The position numbers and the translations under genes are program-made. A stretch of 64,000 nucleotides of DNA. Source: Rubrivivax sp. Lineage in GTDB: Bacteria; Pseudomonadota; Gammaproteobacteria; Burkholderiales; Burkholderiaceae. Below are positions 44,683 to 54,293 of the stretch, piece by piece. Under the pieces are notes generated by a model that saw nothing but the letters and a program-made list of their open reading frames with translations, ran no database searches and was not told the origin of the DNA. The stretch covers positions 102,382 to 166,381 of the forward strand of contig JAEUOZ010000007.1 of the NCBI GenBank assembly GCA_016790225.1. Direction: 5' to 3'. The stretch's first letter is position 1. The number at the start of each line of letters is the position of its first letter.

Positions 44683-44988
44683 TCAGAGCCTTCCCTGGAC
44701 CAGGCCGCGAAAGCCCCAGACTTCGCGCTTGCCGGCGTAATCGACCAGTTCCACGGTGCGCTGCTGGCCGGGCTCGAAGCGCACGGCCGTGCCCGAGGCG
44801 ATGTTCAGCCGCATGCCGCGCGCAGCGGCGCGGTCGAACAGCAGCGCGCCGTTGGTTTCCGCAAAGTGATAGTGCGAGCCGACCTGGATCGGCCGGTCGC
44901 CGCTGTTTTCCACCACCAGGCTCAGCGTGCGCCGGCCGGCGTTGAGCGCGTGATCCGCGCCGTCGGTCAGCAGTTCACCGGGGACCAT
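44683..44988 (-). CDS. ureB: Urease beta subunit
   Basis: A 101-aa structural subunit. The family start MVPGELL is followed by [46 protein letters not shown] and [10 protein letters not shown]. It lies 2 bp from ureC and 3 bp from the small upstream gene, so all are co-transcribed. Confidence 0.97.
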   Translation of the reverse strand: MVPGELLTDGADHALNAGRRTLSLVVENSGDRPIQVGSHYHFAETNGALLFDRAAARGMRLNIASGTAVRFEPGQQRTVELVDYAGKREVWGFRGLVQGRL

Positions 44989-44991
44989 GGC

Positions 44992-45168
44992 TCAGCGCCT
45001 CCCGCGCCAGAGCATCCAGGCGCCCATCGCGGCCAGTGCACCCAGCAGCAGGCCGAAGGAATCCGTGACATGCCAGTGGCTGCCGCTCAGCCCGTGCCCT
45101 TCATGGGCCTGGGCGGCGGTGGAGAGCATCAGCAGGGCGGCCAAGGGCCAGCAGGCAAAGCGGTTCAA
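44992..45168 (-). CDS. Small His-containing membrane protein in the urease operon
   Basis: A 58-aa protein encoded between ureA and ureB. The TTG start at 45168 is chosen because GGAGG lies 6 nt upstream and it gives a clean signal peptide (NRFACWPLAALLMLSTAAQA, cleaved before HEG). The mature part is HEGHGLSGSHWHVTDSFG, with five His in the first 12 residues, then one transmembrane helix (LLLGALAAMGAWMLW) and Arg-Gly-Arg-Arg. This would put a His-rich patch in the periplasm. I infer a nickel-related role; it is much too short for HupE/UreJ permeases. Confidence 0.75.
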   Translation of the reverse strand: MNRFACWPLAALLMLSTAAQAHEGHGLSGSHWHVTDSFGLLLGALAAMGAWMLWRGRR

Positions 45169-45187
45169 GAGAATCCTCCAAGCACAC

Positions 45188-45490
45188 TCATGCAATAGGT
45201 TGGTGCACGGTCACCAACTTGGTGCCGTCGGGAAATGTGGCTTCGACCTGGATGTCCGGAATCAACTCCGGCACGCCGTCCATCACCTCGTCGCGGCTGA
45301 GCACGGTCTTGCCTTCGCTCATCAGCTGCGCCACGGTCTTGCCATCGCGCGCGCCTTCCAGGATGGCGGCCGTGATCAGGGCCACGGACTCGGGATGGTT
45401 CAGCTTCAGGCCCCGCGCCTTGCGGCGCTCAGCCAGCAGCGCGGCCGTGAAGATCAGCAGCTTGTCTTTTTCGCGCGGGGTCAGATCCAT
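45188..45490 (-). CDS. ureA: Urease gamma subunit
   Basis: A 100-aa structural subunit: [31 protein letters not shown], then [26 protein letters not shown] and a [14 protein letters not shown] end. ATG 45490 is the family start; the frame is open 13 codons further. It is first in the urease operon, and only 53 bp separate it from the divergent kinase gene, so both promoters must lie in or near that gap. Confidence 0.97.
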   Translation of the reverse strand: MDLTPREKDKLLIFTAALLAERRKARGLKLNHPESVALITAAILEGARDGKTVAQLMSEGKTVLSRDEVMDGVPELIPDIQVEATFPDGTKLVTVHQPIA

Positions 45491-45543
45491 GGAGAAACCT
45501 GCTGCAGGAAGGATGCCAAAGGCGGGCATGGCCCGTTTGCTGC
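45491..45543. promoter_or_regulatory. Compact divergent promoter region, ureA / sensor kinase
   Basis: Only 53 bp lie between the ureA ATG and the kinase ATG. It contains ATGCC-N7-GGCAT (45513-45529), a weak inverted repeat. Clear -35/-10 pairs were not identified. Shared regulation of the urease genes and the sensor is plausible. Confidence 0.35.
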
Positions 45544-48500
45544 ATGTGCGGCCGCATGATGCCAGCGGAAGCGTCCCAGCCCCAGCAGCGTGTCATCAAG
45601 GTGCGGCGCGACTACAACGCCTGGGTTGCGAGCGAGACGCTGGAGGACTACGCGCTGCGCTTCACGCCCCGGGCCTTCCGCAAGTGGGGCCCGCAGCGCG
45701 TGGCGCACACGGCGCTGGGCGGCGCAGCCAGCTTCCTGGTGCTGGAAGCGCTGGGCGCGACGCTGCTGCTGCAATACGGCTGGATCAACACGCTGTGGGC
45801 CGTGCTGGCCACCGCGGCCATCATCTTTGCCGCGGGCCTGCCCATCAGCGTCTACGCTGCCCGTCACGGGCTGGACATGGATCTGCTCACGCGCGGCGCG
45901 GGCTTCGGCTACATCGGCAGCACCATCACCAGCCTGATCTACGCGAGCTTCACCTTCATCTTCTTTGCGCTCGAAGCGGCCATCATGGCCTACGCGCTGG
46001 AGCTGGTGTTCGACATCCCGCCGGCCTGGGGCTACCTGATCTGCGCGCTGGTGGTCATCCCGCTGGTCACGCACGGGGTCACGGTGCTCAGCCGCTTCCA
46101 GGTGTGGACGCAGCCGCTGTGGCTGGTGCTGCTGGTGCTGCCCTATATCTTCGTCTTCCAGGCGCACCCGACGCTGTTGGCGGATCTTCAGCGTTATGCC
46201 GGAGAGAACGGCCAGGGCGGCAGCTTCCAGCCCCTGCTGTTCGGTGCGGCGCTCACCGTGGGCGTGGCGCTGATCACGCAGATGGGCGAGCAGGTGGACT
46301 ACCTGCGATTCATGCCCGAGCGCACGCGCGCCAACCGCCTGCGCTGGTGGGCCGGCGTGTTGCTGGGCGGGCCGGGCTGGGTGGTGCCGGGGGTGCTGAA
46401 GATGCTGGGCGGCGCGGCGCTGGCCTTTCTCGCGCTGCGCCTGGCGGTGCCGCCCGAGCGCGCGGTGGATCCCAACCAGATGTACCTGGCCGCCTACGAG
46501 ACGGTCTTCTCCAACTACGGATGGGCGGTCGCCGCCACGGCGTTGCTGGTGGTGGTGAGCCAGCTGAAGATCAACGTCACCAATGCCTATGCCGGCAGCC
46601 TGGCCTGGAGCAACTTCTTTGCGCGCGTCACGCACAGCCACCCCGGCCGCGTGGTGTGGATGGTCTTCAACCTGCTGATCGCGCTGCTGCTGATGGAGAT
46701 GGAAGTCTTCCAGGCGATCGGCGGCGTGCTCGGGCTCTACAGCAACATCGCCATCGCCTGGTTCATGGCCGTGGTGGCCGATCTGGTGATCAACAAGCCG
46801 CTCGGGCTGAGCCCCAAGGGCATCGAGTTCAAGCGGGCGCACCTCTACGACTTCAATCCCGTCGGCGTAGGTGCCATGGGCCTGGCCTCGGCGCTGTCGA
46901 TGCTGGCCTGGATGGGCGTCTTCGGGCCGATGGCGCAGGCCTTCTCGGCCGTCATCGCGATGATCGTGGCCCTGGTGACGGCGCCGCTGATTGCCTGGGT
47001 GACCCAGGGGCGCTACTACCTGGCGCGCCCACCGGAGGCCGGCACGGCGGCCCAGGCGGGTGGTGAGGCCGCTGCTCAGGCAGGGCGTTATCTGGGCCAT
47101 GCGCTCAAGGCGCAGCGCTGCGTGATCTGCGAGCGCCACTACGAAGGCGAGGACATGGCGGGCTGCCCGGCCTATGGCGGGCCGATCTGCAGCCTGTGCT
47201 GCAGCCTCGATGCCCGCTGCCATGACCTGTGCAAGCCGGCCGAGGCCCGCGGGCGCGAGCAGCTGACCGCGCTGCTGCGCTGGCTGACACCCCGCTCGTG
47301 GTGGCCGCAGCTGGACACCGGCCTGGCGCGCTACCTGTTGCTGATGGCCTGCGTTGCGCCCGCGCTGGCCGGAATGCTGGCCTTCATCCACGAGGCACAG
47401 CTGCGCAGCCTGGCGCCGGCCGATGCGGCCATGGCTGCCCCGGCGCTGCAGGCGGGCTTCCTCAAGGCCTACGTGGTGCTGCTGCTGATGTCGGCCGTCA
47501 TCGGCTGGTGGCTGGTGCTCACGCAGTCCAGCCGACGCGTGGCCCAGGAAGAGAGCAACCGGCAGACCGAGGCGCTGATGCGCGAGATCGACAGCCACCG
47601 CCGCACGGACGAAGAACTGCAGCGCGCCAAGGCCGCGGCGGACGCAGCCAATCAGGCCAAGACACGCTATATCTCCAGCATCAGCCACGAGCTGCGCACG
47701 CCGCTGAACAGCATCCTGGGCTACGCGCAGCTGCTGGACGAAGACCCCTCGATTCCGCCGCACCGCAAACACGGCGTGGGCATCATCCGGCGTGGCGGCG
47801 AACACCTGCTGAGCCTGATCGAAGGCACGCTGGACATCGCCCGCATCGAAGGCGGCAAGCTGGCCCTGCAGCCGCGGCCCATGCGTCTGCGCGACAGCCT
47901 GCAGCAGATCGTCAACCTGTTCGAGCTGCAGGCAGCGGCCAAGGGCCTGCGCTTCGAGGCGGCGCTGGACGGCATGCCCGAGCTCGTGCGCGCTGACGAG
48001 CGCCGCCTGACGCAGATCCTCATCAACCTGCTGGGCAACGCGGTGAAGTTCACGGCCCAGGGCCGGGTGAGCTTTCGCGCCAGCCACCAGCGCGAGCTGG
48101 CGGTCTTCGAGATCGAGGACACGGGCCCTGGCATGGCGCCGGCCGATCTGGAGCGCATCTTCGAGCCCTTTGCGCGCGCGGCCTCGGCCGCCGGCACCGG
48201 TGGCACGGGCCTGGGTCTGACGATTGCCAAGATGCTGACGGAGCTGATGGGCGGCGAGATGGCCGTCAGCTCGACGCCCGGTGAAGGCACGCTGTTCCGC
48301 GTGCGGCTCTTCCTGCCCGCACTGGCCGAGGTGCAGGACCACGCCTTGCCGGCGCCGCGCCTGGGCTATGCGGGCGCGCGCCGATGCATCCTGGTGGTCG
48401 ACAACGAAGAGGTGGATCGGACGCTGCTGGCAGCCCGGCTGCAGGCGCTCGGCTTCGACGTCCTGCAGGCGGCTTCCGGCACAGCGGCCCTGGCGCTGCT

Positions 48501-49089
48501 GAGCGAGCCACCGGGCGATCGTGTGCCGGATGCGATCCTGATGGACCTGGCGATGCCCGGCATCGACGGCTGGACGACGCTGCGGCGCCTGCGGGAGCAA
48601 GGGCTGAGTGTTGCGCCGGTGGCCATCGTGTCCGCCAATGCCTTCGACAAGGGCGCTGAAAACGACCTGGGCATCACCGCTGCCGACTTCATCACCAAGC
48701 CGGTGCGGCTGGACGAGCTGCTCGACTGGCTGGGCGAGCGACTGGCCCTGACCTGGTCACATCATCCGGGCGCGCAGCGGCCAGACACCGGCCGCATGCC
48801 GGCCGCCCAGTCGCCGGCCCTGAGCCAGGGCACTGCCGAATCCGCCTGCGCGGTGCCGCCGCCCGAAGCTGCCCTGCTCTCGCTGCGCGAGGTGGTGCGC
48901 CTGGGCTACCCGCGCGGCGTGCAGCGCACGCTCGACGACATCGAACAACGCCATCCGTCCAGCCAGGCCTTCGTGGCCGCACTGCGGCCCTTGGCCCGCC
49001 AGTTTCAATACGAACGCTTGATGCAGGTGATCGACCATGCTCTCGAATCCAGCTCTTCCCGCGGCGCGGCACCCGAGTCATCGCGCTGA
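45544..49089 (+). CDS. NCS1-type transporter fused to hybrid sensor histidine kinase
   Basis: An 1181-aa fusion. Residues about 15-500 match NCS1 (purine-cytosine permease) transporters with about twelve helices, including [19 protein letters not shown]. Residues about 525-562 hold a Cys cluster ([28 protein letters not shown]). Two more membrane segments follow (near 595-615 and 640-660), then HisKA with [20 protein letters not shown] (His715), an ATPase domain ([29 protein letters not shown]) and a receiver with Asp1001 ([13 protein letters not shown]). The permease part likely senses substrate availability, as the SSF domain does in CbrA. It overlaps the response regulator gene by 53 bp. 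Confidence 0.93.
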   Translation: MCGRMMPAEASQPQQRVIKVRRDYNAWVASETLEDYALRFTPRAFRKWGPQRVAHTALGGAASFLVLEALGATLLLQYGWINTLWAVLATAAIIFAAGLPISVYAARHGLDMDLLTRGAGFGYIGSTITSLIYASFTFIFFALEAAIMAYALELVFDIPPAWGYLICALVVIPLVTHGVTVLSRFQVWTQPLWLVLLVLPYIFVFQAHPTLLADLQRYAGENGQGGSFQPLLFGAALTVGVALITQMGEQVDYLRFMPERTRANRLRWWAGVLLGGPGWVVPGVLKMLGGAALAFLALRLAVPPERAVDPNQMYLAAYETVFSNYGWAVAATALLVVVSQLKINVTNAYAGSLAWSNFFARVTHSHPGRVVWMVFNLLIALLLMEMEVFQAIGGVLGLYSNIAIAWFMAVVADLVINKPLGLSPKGIEFKRAHLYDFNPVGVGAMGLASALSMLAWMGVFGPMAQAFSAVIAMIVALVTAPLIAWVTQGRYYLARPPEAGTAAQAGGEAAAQAGRYLGHALKAQRCVICERHYEGEDMAGCPAYGGPICSLCCSLDARCHDLCKPAEARGREQLTALLRWLTPRSWWPQLDTGLARYLLLMACVAPALAGMLAFIHEAQLRSLAPADAAMAAPALQAGFLKAYVVLLLMSAVIGWWLVLTQSSRRVAQEESNRQTEALMREIDSHRRTDEELQRAKAAADAANQAKTRYISSISHELRTPLNSILGYAQLLDEDPSIPPHRKHGVGIIRRGGEHLLSLIEGTLDIARIEGGKLALQPRPMRLRDSLQQIVNLFELQAAAKGLRFEAALDGMPELVRADERRLTQILINLLGNAVKFTAQGRVSFRASHQRELAVFEIEDTGPGMAPADLERIFEPFARAASAAGTGGTGLGLTIAKMLTELMGGEMAVSSTPGEGTLFRVRLFLPALAEVQDHALPAPRLGYAGARRCILVVDNEEVDRTLLAARLQALGFDVLQAASGTAALALLSEPPGDRVPDAILMDLAMPGIDGWTTLRRLREQGLSVAPVAIVSANAFDKGAENDLGITAADFITKPVRLDELLDWLGERLALTWSHHPGAQRPDTGRMPAAQSPALSQGTAESACAVPPPEAALLSLREVVRLGYPRGVQRTLDDIEQRHPSSQAFVAALRPLARQFQYERLMQVIDHALESSSSRGAAPESSR

Positions 49090-50110
49090 TGCGCCAGCGG
49101 GCACGCGGCACGATCCGGTGCCGGGCCTTGTGCCCGTGGCCGATGCCCAGCGCGGTGCGCGGGCGTTCGCCGATCCGCTGGCCGACGGCCGCGCCGCGGG
49201 CGTCGTGCTGGTGGTGGACGACCTGCCGGACAACCTGTCGCTGCTGCACGATGCGCTGGACGAGGCCGGCTACACCGTGATCGTCGCCACGCACGGAAGC
49301 GCGGCCCTGCAGCGCGCCGCGCAGGCCGAACCCGACATCGTGCTGCTGGATGCGGTGATGCCGGGGCTGGACGGCTTCGAGGTGGCGCGCCGCCTGAAAT
49401 CCGATCCGGCGACCGCTCACATCCCGATCATCTTCATGACCGGCCTGACCGACACCGAGTACGTGCTGGCCGCCTTCGAGGCCGGCTGCGCCGACTATGT
49501 GACCAAGCCGATCCGGCCGCCGGAAGTGCTGGCGCGCATGGCCGTGCACCGGCAGGCGGCGCGGCAGGCCAGGCAGGCGCGCAACGCGCTGGATGCCTTC
49601 GGCCACGCCACGCTGGCCGTGCGCCTGGATGAGGCGGCTGCCGGCGGCGCGCGCCTGGTGTGGCAGACCCCGCTGGCCCGCCAGTGGCTGCCGGTCTACT
49701 TCGATGCGCCGTTGGATGTGCTGCCGCAACGCCTGGTGGCGTGGCTGCGCGAGGCCGCGGATGACCAGCACGAGCGCTCGCTGCAGGCGCAGTTCCAGGG
49801 GCGCCGGCTGGTGGTGTCGCTGCAGGGGCGCACGGTCGATGACGACTGGCTGCTGGTGCTGCGCGAAGTCAATGACGCGGCTGTCGTCGAGGCCACGATG
49901 CAGGCCTTTGGCCTGACGCTGAAGGAGAGCGAGGTGCTGTACTGGGTCGCACGCGGCAAGACCAACCGGGACATCGGCGACATCCTCGGCTCCAGCCCGG
50001 CGACGGTGAAGAAGCACCTGGAGCATGTGTTCGTCAAGCTGGGCGTGGAAACCCGTACCGCAGCGGCTTCGCTGGCCATGCAGCGTGTACAGGGCCTGCG
50101 CCCCGCATGA
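49037..50110 (+). CDS. LuxR-family response regulator
   Basis: A 357-aa regulator. An N-terminal Pro/Ala-rich 50 residues precede a receiver domain (VVLVVDDLPDNLSLL; phospho-acceptor Asp105 in IVLLDAVMPGLDGFEV; Lys in DYVTKPIRP). A middle region of about 110 residues without a recognised fold is followed by a LuxR HTH (LTLKESEVLYWVARGKTNRDIGDILGSSPATVKKHLEHVFVKLGV). It overlaps the kinase gene and precedes urtA, so it most likely controls urea transport in answer to the kinase. The palindrome at 50127 is its best candidate site. Confidence 0.93.
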   Translation: MLSNPALPAARHPSHRADAPAGTRHDPVPGLVPVADAQRGARAFADPLADGRAAGVVLVVDDLPDNLSLLHDALDEAGYTVIVATHGSAALQRAAQAEPDIVLLDAVMPGLDGFEVARRLKSDPATAHIPIIFMTGLTDTEYVLAAFEAGCADYVTKPIRPPEVLARMAVHRQAARQARQARNALDAFGHATLAVRLDEAAAGGARLVWQTPLARQWLPVYFDAPLDVLPQRLVAWLREAADDQHERSLQAQFQGRRLVVSLQGRTVDDDWLLVLREVNDAAVVEATMQAFGLTLKESEVLYWVARGKTNRDIGDILGSSPATVKKHLEHVFVKLGVETRTAAASLAMQRVQGLRPA

Positions 50111-50126
50111 ACGGCTGACACCAGAC

Positions 50127-50144
50127 ATACGCCAGACGGCGTAT
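50127..50144 (+). promoter_or_regulatory. Palindrome ATACGCC-AGAC-GGCGTAT upstream of urtA
   Basis: A perfect 7-bp inverted repeat with a 4-bp spacer, centred about 72 bp before the urtA start, in the 97-bp gap after the LuxR-type regulator gene. Size and symmetry fit a LuxR-family dimer site. Confidence 0.55.
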
Positions 50145-50207
50145 TTCGGCCCGGGCGGGGGCTGCGTACCGTTGGGTTCGTTCCAACTACGCCCAGGAGT
50201 GAGCGGC

Positions 50208-51494
50208 ATGAACATTTCCCGTCGCGGGGCCACCCAGGCCCTTTCCGCCCTTTCCCTTGCGCTGGCCACGGCCGGCTTCGCTTCCCCCGCTTTCGCCCAG
50301 GCCGGCGGCACGATCAAGGTGGGTGTGCTGCACTCGCTGTCGGGCACGATGGCCATTTCCGAGACGGTGCTCAAGGACACGGTCCTGATGGCCATCGACG
50401 AGATCAACGCCAAGGGTGGCGTGCTCGGTCGCAAGCTGGAGCCTGTGGTCGTCGACCCCGCCTCCAACTGGCCGCTCTTCGCCGAGAAGGCCAAGCAGCT
50501 GATCACCCAGGACAAGGTGGCGGTGACCTTCGGCTGCTGGACCAGCGTGTCGCGCAAGAGCGTGCTGCCGGTCTTCGAAGAGAACAATGCGCTGCTGTTC
50601 TACCCCGTGCAGTACGAAGGCGAAGAGCTCAGCCCCAACGTGTTCTACACCGGTGCTGCACCCAACCAGCAGGCCATCCCGGCGGTGGAATACCTGATGA
50701 GCAAGGACGGCGGCGCGGCCAAGCGCTTCGTGCTGCTCGGGACCGATTACGTCTATCCGCGCACCACGAACAAGATCCTGCGCGCCTTCCTGAAGACCAA
50801 GGGCATCCCCGACGCCGACATCATGGAGGAGTACACCCCCTTCGGCCACGCGGACTACCAGAGCATCATCGCCAAGATCAAGAAGTTCGCCTCCGAGGGC
50901 AAGCGCACGGCGGTGGTCTCCACCATCAACGGCGACTCCAACGTCCCCTTCTACAAGGAACTGGGCAACCAGGGCCTGAAGGCCAAGGATGTGCCGGTCG
51001 TGGCCTTCTCCGTGGGTGAAGAAGAGCTGCGTGGCGTGGATACCAAGCCGCTGGTGGGCCACCTGGCTGCGTGGAACTACTTCCAGAGCATCAAGAACCC
51101 GACCAACGACGAGTTCATCAAGAAGTGGAGCGCCTACGCCAAGGCCAAGAACATCGCCGGTCACAAGGACAAGCCGCTGACCAACGATCCGATGGAAGCC
51201 ACCTACATCGGCGTCCACATGTGGGCGCAAGCCGTGGCCAAGGCCAAGAGCACCGAGGTCGACAAGGTGCGCACGGCGATGTACGGCCAGACCTTCAAGG
51301 CACCGTCGGGCATCACCAGCAAGATGGACGAGAAGAACCACCACCTGCACAAGAGCGTCTTCATCGGTGAAGTGCAGGCCGATGGTCAGTTCAAGGTGGT
51401 GTGGAAGACCCCGGGCCCGGTGGTGGCCGATCCGTGGAGCGACTTCATCGCCGAGAACAAGGGCAAGGCCAATGTGCCGGCCAAGCTGAAGTAA
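50208..51494 (+). CDS. urtA: Urea ABC transporter substrate-binding protein
   Basis: A 428-aa periplasmic binding protein. A twin-Arg-like start MNISRRGATQ leads a signal peptide ending near AFAQA; the mature part begins GGTIKVGVLHSLSGTMAISE. Family blocks include FGCWTSVSRKSVLPVFEENNALLFYPVQYEGEE, YTGAAPNQQAIPA and NDPMEATYIGVHMWAQAV. ATG 50208 has CAGGAG about 8 nt upstream; the frame is open 61 codons earlier but without sense. It is first gene of urtABCDE, followed by a dyad that may stabilise its mRNA. Confidence 0.96.
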   Translation: MNISRRGATQALSALSLALATAGFASPAFAQAGGTIKVGVLHSLSGTMAISETVLKDTVLMAIDEINAKGGVLGRKLEPVVVDPASNWPLFAEKAKQLITQDKVAVTFGCWTSVSRKSVLPVFEENNALLFYPVQYEGEELSPNVFYTGAAPNQQAIPAVEYLMSKDGGAAKRFVLLGTDYVYPRTTNKILRAFLKTKGIPDADIMEEYTPFGHADYQSIIAKIKKFASEGKRTAVVSTINGDSNVPFYKELGNQGLKAKDVPVVAFSVGEEELRGVDTKPLVGHLAAWNYFQSIKNPTNDEFIKKWSAYAKAKNIAGHKDKPLTNDPMEATYIGVHMWAQAVAKAKSTEVDKVRTAMYGQTFKAPSGITSKMDEKNHHLHKSVFIGEVQADGQFKVVWKTPGPVVADPWSDFIAENKGKANVPAKLK

Positions 51495-51538
51495 GCCGCA
51501 ACGACCGTCACCCCTCGGCGGCCGCCACGCGGCGGGCT

Positions 51539-51583
51539 GGTTCGCGCTGAGCTTGTCGAGTGCTTCGACAGCTCGGCGCGACC
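51539..51583. repeat. REP-like dyad between urtA and urtB
   Basis: GGTTCGCGCTGAGCTTGTCG pairs imperfectly with CGACAGCTCGGCGCGACC across a short TTCG-containing centre. The half CGCTGAGCTTGTCGA resembles a repeated extragenic palindrome I associate with Burkholderiales genomes. In an operon after a binding-protein gene such hairpins often raise the level of the upstream mRNA segment. Confidence 0.6.
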
Positions 51584-51618
51584 GGCCGACCGCGCCCGCC
51601 GCCCCACATCCTGCTTCC

Positions 51619-53202
51619 ATGTCCCGCGCCGCTTCCTTCGCCCTCGGCCTGCTCGTGAGCGTGCTCATGAGCTGGCCGCTTGGCGCATGGGCACTGAGTG
51701 CCGATCTGGCGCTGCGCATCGCCCAGGGCGACAGCGATTCACGCATCGCCGCCCTGAACGAGGCCGTCACGGCGGGCGATGCGGCGCTGGTGCCGTATGT
51801 GGATGCCCTGCTCGCCGACGAAGTCAAGCTCGCCGGCGGCAAGGCCTTCTGGGTCAAGGGTTCGGAGGTCACGATTGCCGGCAGCGGGGTCAAGGCCACG
51901 CTGCCCGATGGCGCCGAAGACGTCATCAACAACAACCGCATGCGCCAGGCATTGGAAGGTGCGCGCGCCGCATTCAAGCTCTTTTCGCCCGACCGTGAGC
52001 TGCGCGCCAAGGCCCTGGGTGATCTGCGCGATGTCATCGACGAAGGACTGGTGCCGCTGCTGGAGAAGGCCGCCGCCACCGAGACCGATGACGAACTGAA
52101 GAGCCAGATGGCCATGCTCAAGGCCAAGGCGCTGATCGGCTCCAGCGACAAGGCGCGCCGCCTGGCGGCGGCCAAGCTGCTGGTCGACAGCAACGATCCG
52201 GCCGTGCGATCGCTGCTGATCGAGCAGCTCCGTGCCGAGACCGAAGCCGATGTCAAGGTCGCTCTGCAGGCCTCGCTGGATCAGGTGCAGGCGCGCCTGG
52301 CCTGGGGCGAGCGGCTGGGTGTGCTGTTCACGGGTGTGAGCCTGGGCTCCATCCTGCTGCTGGTGGCCTTGGGTCTGGCCATCACCTATGGCCTGATGGG
52401 CGTGATCAACATGGCCCACGGCGAGCTGATGATGATCGGCGCCTACGCCACCTACGTGGTGCAGAACCTCTTTCGCAGCTACTTTCCGGGCGTCTTCGAT
52501 GCCTATGTGCTGGCAGCGATCCCGGTCTCCTTCCTGACGGCGGCGCTGGTCGGCGCGGCGCTGGAACGCAGCGTCATCCGCTGGCTGTACGGCCGGCCGC
52601 TGGAGACGCTGCTGGCCACCTGGGGCATCAGCCTGATCCTGATGCAGGCGGTGCGCTCGATCTTCGGCGCGCAGAACGTGGCGGTGGAGAACCCGTCCTG
52701 GCTCTCCGGTGGTGTGCAGGTGCTGCCTAACCTCACGCTGCCCTACAACCGCATCGCCATCATCGTGTTCGCTGCGCTGGTCTTGCTGGGCATGGCGCTG
52801 CTGATCAGCCGCACGCGGCTGGGCTTGTTCGTCAGGGGCGTCACGCAGAACCGGCGCATGGCGGCCTGCATGGGTGTGAATACCGCGCGCGTGGACACCT
52901 ACGCCTTTGCGCTGGGTGCGGGCATTGCCGGGCTGGCCGGATGCGCCTTGAGCCAGGTGGGCAATGTGGGCCCGGATCTGGGCCAGGGCTACATCGTCGA
53001 CAGCTTCATGGTGGTGGTGCTGGGCGGGGTCGGTCAGCTTGCTGGCACCGTCTACGCAGCGCTGGGGCTGGGCATCATCAGCAAGCTGCTGGAGGGCTGG
53101 CAGGGCGCGGTGCTGGCCAAGATCATGGTGCTGGTGCTGATCGTCATCTTCATCCAGAAGCGCCCGCAAGGCTTGTTTGCGCTGAAGGGGCGAGAGTCAT
53201 GA
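51619..53202 (+). CDS. urtB: Urea ABC transporter permease
   Basis: A 527-aa inner membrane permease. Beyond the branched-chain-type permease domain (from about residue 235: TGVSLGSILLLVALGLAITYGLMGVINMAHGELMMIGAY) it has a signal-like N terminus and a periplasmic region of about 200 residues (LSADLALRIAQGDSDSRIAALNEAV) with HEAT-like helical repeats, which is usual for proteobacterial UrtB. ATG 51619 gives a clean signal segment. It overlaps urtC by 4 bp. Confidence 0.95.
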   Translation: MSRAASFALGLLVSVLMSWPLGAWALSADLALRIAQGDSDSRIAALNEAVTAGDAALVPYVDALLADEVKLAGGKAFWVKGSEVTIAGSGVKATLPDGAEDVINNNRMRQALEGARAAFKLFSPDRELRAKALGDLRDVIDEGLVPLLEKAAATETDDELKSQMAMLKAKALIGSSDKARRLAAAKLLVDSNDPAVRSLLIEQLRAETEADVKVALQASLDQVQARLAWGERLGVLFTGVSLGSILLLVALGLAITYGLMGVINMAHGELMMIGAYATYVVQNLFRSYFPGVFDAYVLAAIPVSFLTAALVGAALERSVIRWLYGRPLETLLATWGISLILMQAVRSIFGAQNVAVENPSWLSGGVQVLPNLTLPYNRIAIIVFAALVLLGMALLISRTRLGLFVRGVTQNRRMAACMGVNTARVDTYAFALGAGIAGLAGCALSQVGNVGPDLGQGYIVDSFMVVVLGGVGQLAGTVYAALGLGIISKLLEGWQGAVLAKIMVLVLIVIFIQKRPQGLFALKGRES

Positions 53203-54293
53203 GCGGGGCGAGCCCCCGCGTCTGGACGGGCGTGCTGCTGGCGCTGATCACCGTGGGTGTGGTGCTTCCGCTGGCCAACCTGATGGTGCCCACGGGCAGC
53301 GCCTTCCACCTGAGCGACTTCTATGTCAGCCTGATCGGCAAGATCCTGTGCTACGCCATCTGCGCCTTGGCCATCGATCTGATCTGGGGCTACACGGGCA
53401 TCCTCTCGCTGGGCCACGGGCTGTTCTTCGCGCTGGGCGGCTATGGCATGGGCATGTACCTGATGCGACAGATCGGGCGCGATGGGCAGTACAAGAGCGA
53501 CATGCCCGATTTCATGGTCTTCCTGAACTGGAAGGAATTTCCCTGGCACTGGGCCTTGAGCGACAGCTTCATCGGCCAGATGCTGCTGGTGGTGCTGGTG
53601 CCTGGCCTGCTGGCCTTCGTCTTCGGCTGGTTTGCCTTTCGCTCGCGCATCAAGGGCGTCTATTTCTCGATCATCACGCAGGCGCTCACCTTCGCTGCCA
53701 TGCTGCTGTTCTTCCGCAACGAGACCGGCTTCGGGGGCAACAACGGCTTCACCGATTTCAAGCGCATCCTGGGCATCCCCATCGATCAGCACATGCGCGT
53801 CTTCCTCTGCGTGCTCAGCGGCGTGGTGCTGGTGGCCTTCTACGTGATGAGCCGCTTCATCGTGCGAAGCAAGTACGGTCGCGTGCTGCAGGCCATTCGC
53901 GATGCCGAGAGCCGCGTGATGTTCACGGGCTACGACCCGGTGGCCTACAAGCTGAGCATCTGGACGCTGTCTGCGGTGATGTGTGCGGTGGCCGGAGCGC
54001 TGTATGTGCCGCAGGTGGGCATCATCAACCCCAGCGAGATGAGCCCGGCCGCCGGCATCGAGATGGCGATCTGGGCGGCTGTGGGCGGGCGCGGCACGCT
54101 GATCGGGCCCATCATCGGCGCCTTCTTCGTCAATGGTGCCAAGAGCTGGTTCACGGTGGCCTTTCCGGAGTTCTGGCTGTATTTCCTGGGCGCGCTCTTC
54201 ATCGCCGTCACCCTCTTTCTGCCCAAGGGCCTGGTGGGCCTGGGCAGCTCGATCGCGGCACTGCGCCAGCGCAAGCCGGAGGCCCGCGAATGA
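53199..54293 (+). CDS. urtC: Urea ABC transporter permease
   Basis: A 364-aa permease of the LivM type with about nine helices. The conserved segment DLIWGYTGILSLGHGLFFALGGYGMGMYLM is followed by an insertion (GQYKSDMPDFMVFLNWKEFPWHW) typical of UrtC, then KGVYFSIITQALTFA and AGALYVPQVGIINPSEMSPAAGIEMAIW. It pairs with UrtB to form the channel. ATG overlaps the urtB stop, and its stop overlaps urtD. Confidence 0.95.
   Translation: MSGASPRVWTGVLLALITVGVVLPLANLMVPTGSAFHLSDFYVSLIGKILCYAICALAIDLIWGYTGILSLGHGLFFALGGYGMGMYLMRQIGRDGQYKSDMPDFMVFLNWKEFPWHWALSDSFIGQMLLVVLVPGLLAFVFGWFAFRSRIKGVYFSIITQALTFAAMLLFFRNETGFGGNNGFTDFKRILGIPIDQHMRVFLCVLSGVVLVAFYVMSRFIVRSKYGRVLQAIRDAESRVMFTGYDPVAYKLSIWTLSAVMCAVAGALYVPQVGIINPSEMSPAAGIEMAIWAAVGGRGTLIGPIIGAFFVNGAKSWFTVAFPEFWLYFLGALFIAVTLFLPKGLVGLGSSIAALRQRKPEARE

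Noticed and set aside
45481..48600. A 1039-codon open frame antisense to the transporter-kinase gene
   Set aside because: It is a GC-rich shadow with low-complexity Gln/His/Arg/Ala composition and no motif; the plus-strand frame has complete domains.
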